Origin: Chitinophaga sp.
GTDB lineage: Bacteria > Bacteroidota > Bacteroidia > Chitinophagales > Chitinophagaceae
DNA length: 64,000 nt
Direction: 5' to 3'
Assembly (NCBI RefSeq): GCF_017745275.1
Contig: NZ_JAGHZS010000011.1
Span: forward strand, 62,001-126,000
Under the pieces are notes generated by a model. The model was not told the origin of the DNA. It made no database searches and saw only the letters and a list, made by a program, of their open reading frames with translations. Both the position numbers and the translations under genes were made by a program. Shown here piece by piece: positions 8,495 to 15,833 of the stretch (position 1 is the stretch's first letter; every line of letters starts with the position of its first letter).

Positions 8495-9151
8495 ATGCAT
8501 GACCAACTTTATAAGGCCGACCCGCAAATTGTAGCCGTTTGGGCAAAAGGATGGGCACATGCCCGCGAAGTAACACCTCCGGTGCCAGACAGTGGCGCTT
8601 ATCGCATTGAAGTAGGACTCCCCGATCATGTGAGACGCTATATTTTTGATGCTCCTTCTTCCGCTGTTCGTCAGCTGGCCGACAGGATTACGGAACCCTA
8701 TGTGTTCATCAAAGTATGTGCACCGCCGGATGTAGTACGTACGCTGCTTCCATCCAACTGGGTGCTGCAATCGCCCGCTTATATGATGACAGCCCTCGAA
8801 GGTATGACGCCGGTTAACGTTCCTCTGCCCGAAGGATATACACTGCACACCACGGAAAATCCCGGTGTATCGATTGTGCGGATTTTAGCCGCCAACGGGG
8901 AAGAAGCCGCCATTGGACGCGTTGGCTTTGTAGAAGATTTCGCGATATATGACCGCATCGCCACCCATGAAAATCACCGTCGCCGTAAGCTGGGCACCAT
9001 CATTATGAAAGAGCTGGAAGCGATCGGAAATGCCCGCGGCATTAAAAAAGGCTTACTGGTGGCTACCGACGATGGCAGAGCGTTATACGAAACTATCGGC
9101 TGGAAAATGCATTCATTGTATTGTACCGCTGAAATACCGGCATCGTCCTGA
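8495..9151 (+). CDS. GNAT-family N-acetyltransferase
   Basis: A 218-residue acetyl-CoA-dependent acetyltransferase. The C-terminal half carries the GNAT fold: strand 4 in AAIGRVGFVEDFAIYDRIAT, then motif A (ENHRRRKLGTIIMKEL), whose Arg and Gly residues bind the pyrophosphate of CoA. LVATDDGRALYETIGW is the usual motif B end. The N-terminal 90 residues are a less conserved acceptor domain. The frame extends back to 8363, but that part runs through the upstream regulatory region; the ATG at 8495 (MHDQLYKADP) is preferred. A near-consensus TATCTTTA lies at 8466-8473. The acetylated substrate is unknown. Confidence 0.82.
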   Translation: MHDQLYKADPQIVAVWAKGWAHAREVTPPVPDSGAYRIEVGLPDHVRRYIFDAPSSAVRQLADRITEPYVFIKVCAPPDVVRTLLPSNWVLQSPAYMMTALEGMTPVNVPLPEGYTLHTTENPGVSIVRILAANGEEAAIGRVGFVEDFAIYDRIATHENHRRRKLGTIIMKELEAIGNARGIKKGLLVATDDGRALYETIGWKMHSLYCTAEIPASS

Positions 9152-9196
9152 TCATCTAACTCAATGACCCGAAAATACTTGTTCATTTTCCGGTTG

Positions 9197-9224
9197 TTGT
9201 CCGGTAGCAACATGCGTACTTTTG
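9197..9224 (+). promoter_or_regulatory. Promoter for ada
   Basis: TTG at 9197-9199, a 17-bp spacer, and TACTTTTG at 9217-9224 match both elements of the Bacteroidota housekeeping promoter. The ATG at 9240 is 15 bp downstream, so the mRNA leader should be very short. The spacer region contains a weak GTTG/CAAC dyad that could be an Ada site (speculative). Confidence 0.65.
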
Positions 9225-9239
9225 AAAAAAAGAATATAC

Positions 9240-10283
9240 ATGCTGACACACGAGATCATGTACCAGGCACTTGTTGATAAAGATGTGTCTTACGAAGGAA
9301 CGTTCATTGCCGGGGTAAAAACTACGGGTATATTTTGCCGCCCTACCTGCACTGCCCGTAAGCCCAAACCGGAAAATGTAGAATTTTTTCAAACCGCCAA
9401 AGAAGCCATCCTGAAAGGATACCGCCCATGCAAAGTGTGTAATCCGCTGGAGAAACTGAACGAAACACCACCGCAAATAAAGGAAATACTGGATGCCTTG
9501 AATGCAGATCCCTCCAGGAAATTTAAAGACGCCGACCTGGCGCAAAAAGGAATAGAGCCCATTACCATCCGCAGATGGTTCTTGAAAAATCACGGTGTCA
9601 CTTTTCAGGCTTACCAAAGAATGTTCCGTATCAATGCGGCCTTCAAAAAAATACAACAGGGCGAACCAGTTACCGCCGTGGCATTTGATGCGGGTTATGA
9701 ATCACTGAGCGGGTTTGCAGATTCCTTCAAATCAGTATTTGGCGTATCTCCTGTGAATAGTAGAAATAAACAGGTGATTAATATCACGCGACTGGAAACG
9801 CCGCTGGGGACAATGTTTGCCTGTGCTGTAGCACAAGGCATTTGTTTACTGGAATTTACAGACCGTAAGATGCTGGAAACTGAGCTCAAGTCCTTGGCTA
9901 AACTATTAAATGCTAACATCATCCAGGGCGCCAATCCGCATTTTGACATCTTACAGCAACAACTGGAGGAATACTTTGCGGGTAGCCGGAAAACATTTAC
10001 GGTGCCTTTGTATTCGCCGGGCACACCTTTCCAGCAAAGCATCTGGGAGGTATTACAAACCGTTGCTTACGGCACTACCAGTTCCTATAAACAGCAAGCG
10101 ATAGCGGTGAACCGCCCGGAAGCCGTGCGGGCGGTGGCAAATGCCAATGGTATGAACCGTATCTCTATCCTGGTTCCCTGTCACCGGGTGATTGCAGAAG
10201 ATGGACAGCTTGCCGGCTATGGCGGCGGTATCTGGAGAAAGAAATGGTTGCTGGATCATGAAAGAGCACATGCACACTCCTGA
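9240..10283 (+). CDS. ada: Ada: alkylation-response regulator and O6-methylguanine methyltransferase
   Basis: A 347-residue trifunctional protein. Residues 1-75 form the methylphosphotriester-accepting zinc domain, with four cysteines in CRPTC (C33, C37) and CKVC (C65, C68). Residues 80-185 form an AraC-type helix-turn-helix (PITIRRWFLKNH, VAFDAGYESLSGFADSFK). Residues 195-345 form the MGMT domain with the acceptor cysteine in VPCHRV (about C314). The protein takes methyl groups from DNA suicidally and, once methylated on the N-terminal domain, activates alkylation-repair genes. The open frame starts at a TTG 18 bp earlier, inside the promoter -7 element, so the ATG at 9240 is right. Confidence 0.95.
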   Translation: MLTHEIMYQALVDKDVSYEGTFIAGVKTTGIFCRPTCTARKPKPENVEFFQTAKEAILKGYRPCKVCNPLEKLNETPPQIKEILDALNADPSRKFKDADLAQKGIEPITIRRWFLKNHGVTFQAYQRMFRINAAFKKIQQGEPVTAVAFDAGYESLSGFADSFKSVFGVSPVNSRNKQVINITRLETPLGTMFACAVAQGICLLEFTDRKMLETELKSLAKLLNANIIQGANPHFDILQQQLEEYFAGSRKTFTVPLYSPGTPFQQSIWEVLQTVAYGTTSSYKQQAIAVNRPEAVRAVANANGMNRISILVPCHRVIAEDGQLAGYGGGIWRKKWLLDHERAHAHS

Positions 10284-10284
10284 T

Positions 10285-10743
10285 TTATTTCACGCGGTCC
10301 CAGTAAATAGTTTTGCCAAACAGCGAAATCCCCACATAGCCCCTGATTTCCAGCCGGCCATTCCTGACTTTCATGGTAGCACGGTAAGATTTACCACTGG
10401 TAGCGTCGTAAATTTCACCGCCTTCCCATTGCCCGTCGCGATACCGGAAGCCGGTGAGCATCACCATATTCGGCCACTCCCGGTTGCGTAAAGCTGGATT
10501 GGGGTTCTTCGTATCTTTACGGGGATTTCCCTTTTCATCCAACATATAAATACCCCATAGAAGTTTTCCCAGGTAAATATTTCCTGACTGATAAATTTCA
10601 ATTTTGCCGGTTTTCTCTTCATTCATCCAGGTACCTAATATGCTGTTGGCCGGATTATTTTGCGCATTTATTGTTAGTGAGCAGAAAAAAAGACAACAGA
10701 AAAACAGGGTCACTTTTTTCGTCAGCGGGTAATATTTTTTCAT
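10285..10743 (-). CDS. DUF2147 secreted protein
   Basis: A 152-residue exported protein with a signal peptide ending near residue 28 (TINAQ). The mature part matches the small beta-barrel DUF2147 family: ILGTWMNEEKTGKIEIYQ at its start, then GFRYRDGQWEGGEIYDATSG, and a C-terminal LEIRGYVGISLFGKTIYWDR. Family members are periplasmic and uncharacterised, sometimes linked to fatty-acid or envelope stress. Its stop is 1 bp from the stop of ada on the opposite strand, so the two genes are tightly convergent with no separate terminator. Confidence 0.8.
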   Translation of the reverse strand: MKKYYPLTKKVTLFFCCLFFCSLTINAQNNPANSILGTWMNEEKTGKIEIYQSGNIYLGKLLWGIYMLDEKGNPRKDTKNPNPALRNREWPNMVMLTGFRYRDGQWEGGEIYDATSGKSYRATMKVRNGRLEIRGYVGISLFGKTIYWDRVK

Positions 10744-10847
10744 TAGTACCTGGTTAAAAAGTATAGGTATTACACTGTTAAGTTAAGCCATCAGCAGCTA
10801 ATATGCTACAGGCCTGCTTTTTTTATAACAATTTGTGGTACTACAGT

Positions 10848-10917
10848 ACGCAAAGACGCTAAACAGCAAAGGCGCAAAGGAGTGAAGAGGACCTTATGTT
10901 CCTTTCCGTCTTTGCGT
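10848..10917. repeat. CGCAAAG-type palindromic repeat overlapping a gene end
   Basis: ACGCAAAGACG at 10848-10858 is the exact inverted complement of 10907-10917. Between them lie further GCAAAGG units (10866-10880). The element overlaps the last codons and stop of the ECF42 sigma gene, whose C-terminal residues TQRRKGT are encoded inside the right arm. It could fold into a transcription-ending hairpin for that gene. Confidence 0.7.
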
Positions 10918-12186
10918 GATTATCTTCTGTTGTATCGTTCGTTTATCCGTTTCCGTTTTCGCCAGTTGCAGCGCCTGTTGCAGATGCTGCAGGGATTTGG
11001 CATTATCTATCTCACTATATAATTCTCCCAGTAGTACATAATAATAATGGTTGCCGGGCAATTCCAGTTTCTCTGCTTCTGCAATAGCCGCTGCTTTTCC
11101 CTTTACTTTCGACAACGCATATGTTCTGTTCAATGCGGCTATTGGCGAATACACGAGCCGCAGCAGGCGGTTGTATAATTGCAGGATATTTTCCCACTTT
11201 TCGGGGGTATCGGTCTTCTGCGTATTCCAATAAGCGATGGTTGCTTCGATGTGGTATCGCGACATCTCCTTTCCTTGTGAAGCAATATGTAAAAACCAGG
11301 CGCCTTTGCTGATCAGTTCTTCATTCCAACGGCTTTCATCCTGGTCCTGGTATAATACAATTTCTCCGTTTTCGTTTCTGCGTGCTTCAAAGCGGGAAGC
11401 ATGAAAACACATAAGCGACAGTAGGGCATTTACGCGGGGCTGATTGGTTGGCTCATATTCTACCAGGAGATAAGTGAGGCGCATGGCTTCCAGGCAAAGA
11501 TCTTCCCTTAATACTGCATCCTGGCTTTCCGAATAATAGCCTTCATTGAATAACAGGTACAGGGTGGTTAATACCGTATCTAACCGGTCCTGGATTTCGT
11601 TGTTGCCGGGAAATACGATCGCGATATTTTCTGTTCTCAGTTTTTCTTTGGCACGGAACAATCGTTTATTGATCACCTCTTTGCTGGTTAAAAACGCGTT
11701 GGCAATTTCTTCGATGCCGAAACCACAAAGGATGCGGAGTGCCAGTCCAATTTGCGCTTCCATGGGGATGGCCGGGTGACAAATGGCAAACAGCATCTGT
11801 AACTGGCTGTCGGCGATGTTCTCTTCAGAAAGATTGATCTCTATCTCCGTGGCTTCCGGGGATTCAGTTTTTATTTTGGCCGCTATTTTTTCGGCGAACA
11901 ACTGGTTGCGCTGATAATAATTTTTGGCTTTATTTTTAGCCACGAGGTAAAGCCAGGCAGTGGGGTTCTCCGGGATGCCTTTGTAGGGCCATGTTTCGAG
12001 GGCAGACAAAAACGTTTCGCTGGCCAGGTCTTCTGCTACTTCTATATGTTCCATACCAAACACTTTACAGAGCACGGCCGTAATTTTCCGGAACTCTGTC
12101 CGGAACAGGTGTGGTATCAAACCGGGTTGCATCATACGAACATAAGTTCCGCCCCTCGCGGGTGGCAGGGGGCGGAACGAATTCAT
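10894..12186 (-). CDS. ECF42-type sigma factor with C-terminal helical-repeat extension
   Basis: A 430-residue sigma factor. Region 2 is at about residues 25-100 (EVAEDLASETFLSALETWP), region 4 at about 130-195 (IGLALRILCGFGIEEIANAFLTSKEVINKRLFRAKEKL). A long DUF6596/TPR-like extension follows, with LYLLFNEGYY and the PIAALNRTYAL region. This build is typical of the ECF42 group, which lacks a classical anti-sigma factor and uses the extension and a linked YCII/DGPF protein. The DGPF gene is indeed 7 bp upstream. The ATG at 12186 is possible, but residues 2-17 are encoded by a GC-rich hairpin, so the ATG at 12135 (MMQPGLIPHL) is a serious alternative. The C-terminus is encoded by a repeat element. 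Confidence 0.88.
   Translation of the reverse strand: MNSFRPLPPARGGTYVRMMQPGLIPHLFRTEFRKITAVLCKVFGMEHIEVAEDLASETFLSALETWPYKGIPENPTAWLYLVAKNKAKNYYQRNQLFAEKIAAKIKTESPEATEIEINLSEENIADSQLQMLFAICHPAIPMEAQIGLALRILCGFGIEEIANAFLTSKEVINKRLFRAKEKLRTENIAIVFPGNNEIQDRLDTVLTTLYLLFNEGYYSESQDAVLREDLCLEAMRLTYLLVEYEPTNQPRVNALLSLMCFHASRFEARRNENGEIVLYQDQDESRWNEELISKGAWFLHIASQGKEMSRYHIEATIAYWNTQKTDTPEKWENILQLYNRLLRLVYSPIAALNRTYALSKVKGKAAAIAEAEKLELPGNHYYYVLLGELYSEIDNAKSLQHLQQALQLAKTETDKRTIQQKIITQRRKGT
12146..12178 (-). other. GC-rich hairpin at the sigma-factor translation start
   Basis: GTTCCGCCCC at 12146-12155 pairs perfectly with 12169-12178 across a 13-nt loop. It lies 16 bp after the stop of the YCII gene, between the two candidate starts of the ECF42 sigma gene. 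In the mRNA it would be a 10-bp GC-rich stem that could limit sigma translation or cause partial termination. There is no T-run, so it is not a classic terminator. Confidence 0.6.
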
Positions 12187-12193
12187 TCACTTT

Positions 12194-12547
12194 TTAATGG
12201 ATGCCATCGGCTTTGGCAATTCTGCGAACTTCTACGGTGTTGCCTTCTCCCTGTAGAATAGGACAGCCTTTGGCAAACTCCACGGCTTCTTCAATAGTAT
12301 TGCCTTTCACCATAATGTAACCGCCAATGGTTTCTTTTATTTCCCCGAAAGGGCCATTGGTAACCATACGGTTGGCATGTACTATTTTGGCGTCGTCAAA
12401 AAACAGCCCATTACCACTGATGAATTTGTTTTGGGCGGCGATACCGCCGATCCAGTCCATGGTTTGTTTCATCCAGATCTGCATCTGTTCCGGTGAAGCT
12501 ATTTTGTTACCGTCCTGATGTCTGAAAATTAGCATAAACTCGTCCAT
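12194..12547 (-). CDS. YCII/DGPF-domain protein linked to ECF42 sigma factor
   Basis: A 117-residue single-domain protein of the YCII-related family (PF03795). It opens with EFMLIFRHQDG, and the segment VTNGPFGEIKETIGGYIMV carries the DGPF signature in the form NGPF. Proteins of this family adjoin ECF42 sigma factors and are thought to take part in their regulation, or to be their targets. The fold is a ferredoxin-like dimer with no firmly known reaction. It is the first gene of the two-gene operon, 7 bp before the sigma gene. Confidence 0.87.
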   Translation of the reverse strand: MDEFMLIFRHQDGNKIASPEQMQIWMKQTMDWIGGIAAQNKFISGNGLFFDDAKIVHANRMVTNGPFGEIKETIGGYIMVKGNTIEEAVEFAKGCPILQGEGNTVEVRRIAKADGIH

Positions 12548-12636
12548 CTTGTAAGTTTTTAGTGTGTTTTATAATTTGTATTACACCCTTATAACAAATG
12601 GAATTCCGGCAATGAGACATCGGATTCATTTTTTTT

Positions 12637-13092
12637 TCAGATAGCGGGCTGATACTCTATATGATATTTCAGATCTGCCAGCCGTTGTTTTACATTTTTT
12701 TCAAGATGGCGCTTAATAAATTTATCCAATAGCGTAAAGGGAAAACGGACTGCAAAAGAATACAGGAATATCACTTCGGTGGTGTGCTGATCGATGGGTT
12801 TGAAGGTCCACGACCCCAGGAATGATTTGAACATATAAGGACCTTTGGTCATCCTGACGGCGGTTACTTTAGGCGGGTTAAAGGTAACGTATTCAGTTAC
12901 CATGCCGATACCATTTTGTGCTACGCAATGGGCTTTCACGCCTTTGCCGGCGGTGCTGGCACCATCCATCAGGTCTGCTTTTTTCAGGAAGCTGTCCCAC
13001 TGGAGGCGCTTACCATAGTCCTGTGTATAGTCGAAAACATTCGCAGCAGTTGCGTTAATCCGGATAGCCGAAGTAAACTTGATTACTTGCAT
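12637..13092 (-). CDS. SRPBCC (START-like) protein
   Basis: A 151-residue protein of the SRPBCC/polyketide_cyc2 superfamily, a helix-grip fold with a hydrophobic ligand cavity. The typical opening ATAANVFDYTQDYGKRLQWDS is near residues 15-35, and FKPIDQHTTEVIFLYSF forms the middle strands. The long C-terminal helix begins at LLDKFIKRHLEKNV. No catalytic residue is evident; such proteins bind lipids or small aromatic molecules. The open frame begins at a TTG at 13101; the ATG at 13092 (MQVIKFTSAI) is preferred. It is a single gene after the ECF42 operon promoter region. Confidence 0.75.
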   Translation of the reverse strand: MQVIKFTSAIRINATAANVFDYTQDYGKRLQWDSFLKKADLMDGASTAGKGVKAHCVAQNGIGMVTEYVTFNPPKVTAVRMTKGPYMFKSFLGSWTFKPIDQHTTEVIFLYSFAVRFPFTLLDKFIKRHLEKNVKQRLADLKYHIEYQPAI

Positions 13093-13210
13093 AACGGGCA
13101 ATATATTTTTGGTGCTCAGGGCGATTATGTTGGATAGCCTGCGCTAATGATGCGCTGATACAAACGGCCTTGTTCTTTTAATGACTTTGGTTGAGCATCG
13201 AAAATACTAA

Positions 13211-13315
13211 ACAATTACGAATTACGAATTACGGATTTGTAGGGAGATAGTAAACGCGAATGATATCACCCGCTTACATCTCCCTACAAATCCGTAATTC
13301 GTAATTCGTAATTGT
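13211..13315. repeat. GAATTAC-type long inverted repeat, 38-bp perfect arms
   Basis: The arms at 13211-13248 and 13278-13315 are exact inverted complements with a 29-bp loop. Each arm has three AATTACG units followed by the core GATTTGTAGGGAGAT. The element ends 3 bp before the stop of the epoxide hydrolase gene (minus strand), so it is placed like a terminator. The same core recurs at 18560-18721 and 56604-56763. Confidence 0.9.
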
Positions 13316-13318
13316 TCT

Positions 13319-14434
13319 TTATCCCAGCAATGCGCCGAATGCCCGTATTTCCTGTGCATACAACTTAGGCACTTCCAATGCTGCGAAGCGTCCTCCTTTC
13401 GGCAGTTTATTAAAGCTTTTCAGGTTTACGCGGCGGGCAGCCCATTCTTCCGGTGTGTTGCTATCGGCCGGGAACACAGATACTGCCGTAGGTACTTCTG
13501 TTTTAGGCACAGGTTTGGGGCCTTGTGGACCAAAATTAGCGCGGGCATCTTCTGCGTATCTTCTGATGGAGGTATTGATGGTATTGGTTACCCAATAGAT
13601 CATGATGTTGGTGAGTATCTCATCTTTCGTAAAGCTGTTAGCGATATCTCCCTTTGTATCGCTCCACGAATAGAATTTTTCCAGGATCCAGGAAGCGAGA
13701 CCTACGGGTGAATCGTTTAGTCCATAGCCCAGTGTTTGCGGTTTAGTAGACTGGATCATATTAAATGCGCCTTCCATAAACCACCAGCCCTGGATAAACT
13801 GACCAAATTGTTGCTCTGCAGGCGACATGGTGGACCAGTCTTCTGTTCCATTCGGATAGCCGGTATCCGTTAGGTGGATCGCTTTTACCAGGGCTGGATA
13901 ATTTTGCGCCAGTGCAGTGGTTACCGCAAAATCACCTGCAGCCAGGAAGGTACCATAGTTCAGGACTTCCGTCATCAGTTTTGCCCAGAGGTGTGCAGTT
14001 CTTTCAGAAGTAACGGCGGTACGGCCGGAAAAACCATGACCGGGCATAGAGGGAATGATAAGGTCAAATGCCTGGCCATCTTTGTCCGGCATGGTAAGCT
14101 CCGGAATAACTTTATAAAAACGGAAAAAAGAGTCGGGCCATTCATGGGTGAGCAGTAAAGGTTTGTTGTTGCTGCCTTTTCCTTTTATATAAACAAAGTG
14201 GATATCGATGCCATCAATAGTAGTAGTAAACTGGGAGAAGCTGTTGAGCAGGGCTTCCTGTTTGCGCCAGTCGAACTGGTGCTGCCAGTAATGGGTCAGT
14301 TCACGTAAGTATTGTGGGTTGGTGCCATAGCTCCAGCCGGCGTTTTCGGGTTCATCGGTCCAGCGGGTTTGTTGGAGTCTTGCGGATAAGTCGTTTAAGG
14401 TTTCCTGGGCTACATTGATCGTAAATGGTTTCAT
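13319..14434 (-). CDS. Epoxide hydrolase-like protein with altered active site
   Basis: A 371-residue alpha/beta-hydrolase with the epoxide hydrolase N-terminal domain (residues 1-95) and a full-length fold. The nucleophile loop AAGDFAV keeps the aspartate (D168), but the oxyanion motif HGWPG reads HEWPD (97-101), and the catalytic histidine of the usual GGHFAALE reads GGRFAALE (R349). WILEKFYSWSD and YWVTNTINTSIRRY, which carry the lid tyrosines, are otherwise typical. With Arg in place of His, normal hydrolysis of the ester intermediate seems unlikely, so it may be a non-catalytic homologue or do another reaction. It is divergent from the LacI gene and has its own TAGCTTTG element. Confidence 0.85.
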   Translation of the reverse strand: MKPFTINVAQETLNDLSARLQQTRWTDEPENAGWSYGTNPQYLRELTHYWQHQFDWRKQEALLNSFSQFTTTIDGIDIHFVYIKGKGSNNKPLLLTHEWPDSFFRFYKVIPELTMPDKDGQAFDLIIPSMPGHGFSGRTAVTSERTAHLWAKLMTEVLNYGTFLAAGDFAVTTALAQNYPALVKAIHLTDTGYPNGTEDWSTMSPAEQQFGQFIQGWWFMEGAFNMIQSTKPQTLGYGLNDSPVGLASWILEKFYSWSDTKGDIANSFTKDEILTNIMIYWVTNTINTSIRRYAEDARANFGPQGPKPVPKTEVPTAVSVFPADSNTPEEWAARRVNLKSFNKLPKGGRFAALEVPKLYAQEIRAFGALLG

Positions 14435-14471
14435 ATTGATTTGTTTTAAGTATTTGCTTTTGATGATGATA

Positions 14472-14479
14472 CAAAGCTA
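14472..14479 (-). promoter_or_regulatory. Promoter -7 element for the epoxide hydrolase-like gene
   Basis: The minus strand reads TAGCTTTG, a full match to TAnnTTTG, 38 bp upstream of the ATG. A TTG lies 14 bp further upstream, closer than usual. Confidence 0.45.
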
Positions 14480-14540
14480 GTAACGCGATGTGACAACAGT
14501 GTGTCAGTTGAATACAGGAAGGTAAAAATATTTTTTTCGC

Positions 14541-14635
14541 GAAAGGAACAAAGGAGCAAACACGCAAAGAGATAATATAATGTAACCTGATTTTTGCATC
14601 TTTGCTCCCCCTGCTCCTTTGCGTGCCCGTGAAAC
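14541..14635. repeat. CGCAAAG-type imperfect palindromic repeat
   Basis: GCAAAG-containing units face each other: AAAGGAGCA at 14550-14558 pairs with 14612-14620, and CACGCAAAG at 14561-14569 is the complement of 14617-14625. The element fills the space between the divergent epoxide hydrolase and LacI genes. It is less regular than the other elements and resembles the one at 10848-10917. Confidence 0.55.
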
Positions 14636-14686
14636 CCTGACCAGGTATACATCTCCCGGAAACTTAAAAAAAATTCCGGTAAAAAC

Positions 14687-14717
14687 TTGCTTCCTTAAAC
14701 GTTTAAGCATATTTTTA
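14687..14717 (+). promoter_or_regulatory. Autoregulated promoter and operator of the LacI-type gene
   Basis: TTG at 14687-14689 and TATTTTTA at 14710-14717 (one mismatch to TAnnTTTG) are 20 bp apart. The perfect palindrome CTTAAACGTTTAAG at 14694-14707 fills the spacer exactly, so a bound regulator would block RNA polymerase. The -7 element ends 4 bp before the ATG, which suggests a nearly leaderless mRNA. Copies of this palindrome recur at 15788, 30924 and 33679. Confidence 0.7.
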
Positions 14718-14721
14718 AATC

Positions 14722-15741
14722 ATGAAGAAGGTTTCACTGAAAGATATTGCCACCGCAGCAGGTGTGTCTACCGCGTTGGTATCTTATGTGCTGACCAACA
14801 AAGAAAAAGAGGCCCGTATTGGAGAAGAGATCGCGAAAAAGATCCGTGAAATAGCGCGTAAGCTGAACTATCAGCCCAACCATATTGCGCGTAGTTTAAA
14901 AAGTGGGCGATCGTTTACCATTGGGTTGATTGTGGCAGATATATCCAACCCTTTCTTTGCCAATATTGCGCGTACCATAGAAGATGAAGCCAAGCGGAAT
15001 AATTATACCGTAATTTTCGGTAGTTCTGATGAAAACGTAGATAAGTCGGGCGACCTGATTAATGTGCTGATCAACCGGCAGGTAGATGGGTTAATTATTA
15101 CGCCTGCCGAAGGCTCGGAAGAACAGATCCGGCAACTGCAGGCGCAGAAAGTGCCTTTTGTGCTGATCGACCGTTTCTTCCCGGATATTGAAGCCAGTCA
15201 TATTGCGGTGAATAATTTTGAATCGGCCTACCAGGCGGTATCGCATCTCATTAAAACAGGGCGGAAGCGTATTGGTATGATAGGATATAAAACTACGCTG
15301 CATCATATCAGCGAGCGGAAACGCGGCTATAAAGAGGCGCTGCAGGACCATCAATTGCCCGGGGGGACTACCTTGCTGAAATCGGCCCGTTATTCCCATT
15401 TAAAAGAAGATATTAAAGTGTCCATCGATCAGCTGCTGAGTGGACGGCAACCGGCAGATGCCGTGTTTTTTGCCACCAACAGCATTGCCATGGAGGGATT
15501 GAAATATATTAACTCATTAGGTATACGTATTCCGGACCAACTGGCCGTGATCACCTTCGATGAAGGCGAAGCACTGGACCTGTTTTACTCGCCCGTTACC
15601 TTTGTTCGTCAACCTATTCTCGAAATAGGCAGGGAAGCCGTGCGCGTGCTGCTGGAAGAAATCAAAGACAGTAAAAAAGAGATAGAACATATTTGCATCG
15701 ATACCACGCTGGTGGTGAGAAAGTCCTGCGGACAACGCTAA
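14722..15741 (+). CDS. LacI-family regulator of the D-arabinan/D-arabinose locus
   Basis: A 339-residue repressor. Residues 1-60 hold the LacI helix-turn-helix and hinge: SLKDIATAAGVSTALVSYVL, then KLNYQPNHIARSLKSGRS. Residues 62-335 form the two-lobed periplasmic-binding-protein-like effector domain, with IGLIVADISNPFFANI, VDGLIITPAEG, RKRIGMIGYKT and AVITFDEGEALDLF. The effector is probably a pathway sugar or sugar acid such as D-arabinose or D-arabinonate (inferred). It sits directly upstream of the catabolic genes. A CTTAAACGTTTAAG operator lies in its own promoter, and similar palindromes precede the GH172, SusC and GH116 genes. Confidence 0.93.
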   Translation: MKKVSLKDIATAAGVSTALVSYVLTNKEKEARIGEEIAKKIREIARKLNYQPNHIARSLKSGRSFTIGLIVADISNPFFANIARTIEDEAKRNNYTVIFGSSDENVDKSGDLINVLINRQVDGLIITPAEGSEEQIRQLQAQKVPFVLIDRFFPDIEASHIAVNNFESAYQAVSHLIKTGRKRIGMIGYKTTLHHISERKRGYKEALQDHQLPGGTTLLKSARYSHLKEDIKVSIDQLLSGRQPADAVFFATNSIAMEGLKYINSLGIRIPDQLAVITFDEGEALDLFYSPVTFVRQPILEIGREAVRVLLEEIKDSKKEIEHICIDTTLVVRKSCGQR

Positions 15742-15787
15742 CCTTTTCACATTACCATGCATGCCGGTGCAACGTATTTTACCACTA

Positions 15788-15805
15788 TGCTTAAACGTTA
15801 AAGCA
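15788..15805 (+). promoter_or_regulatory. LacI-type operator upstream of the GH172 operon
   Basis: TGCTTAAACGTTAAAGCA is an 18-bp palindrome with one mismatched pair, nearly identical to the operator in the regulator's promoter. It lies 29 bp before the ATG of the GH172 gene and should control the seven-gene right-going unit. Confidence 0.8.
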
Positions 15806-15833
15806 AGTCAATGAATTGCTAAATCCACCGATC

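Noticed and set aside
10744..10893. A possible small gene between the DUF2147 and ECF42 genes
   Set aside because: No open frame with a plausible start was seen; the space holds repeat units only.
13211..13315. Repeated units that could suggest a CRISPR array here and at the other heptamer elements
   Set aside because: Units are only 7 bp, contiguous without spacers, and arranged as inverted arms; no cas genes are present.
13319..14434. Epoxide hydrolase-like protein as the missing lactonase of the pentose pathway
   Set aside because: It has no LacI operator, is transcribed away from the locus and lacks the catalytic histidine.
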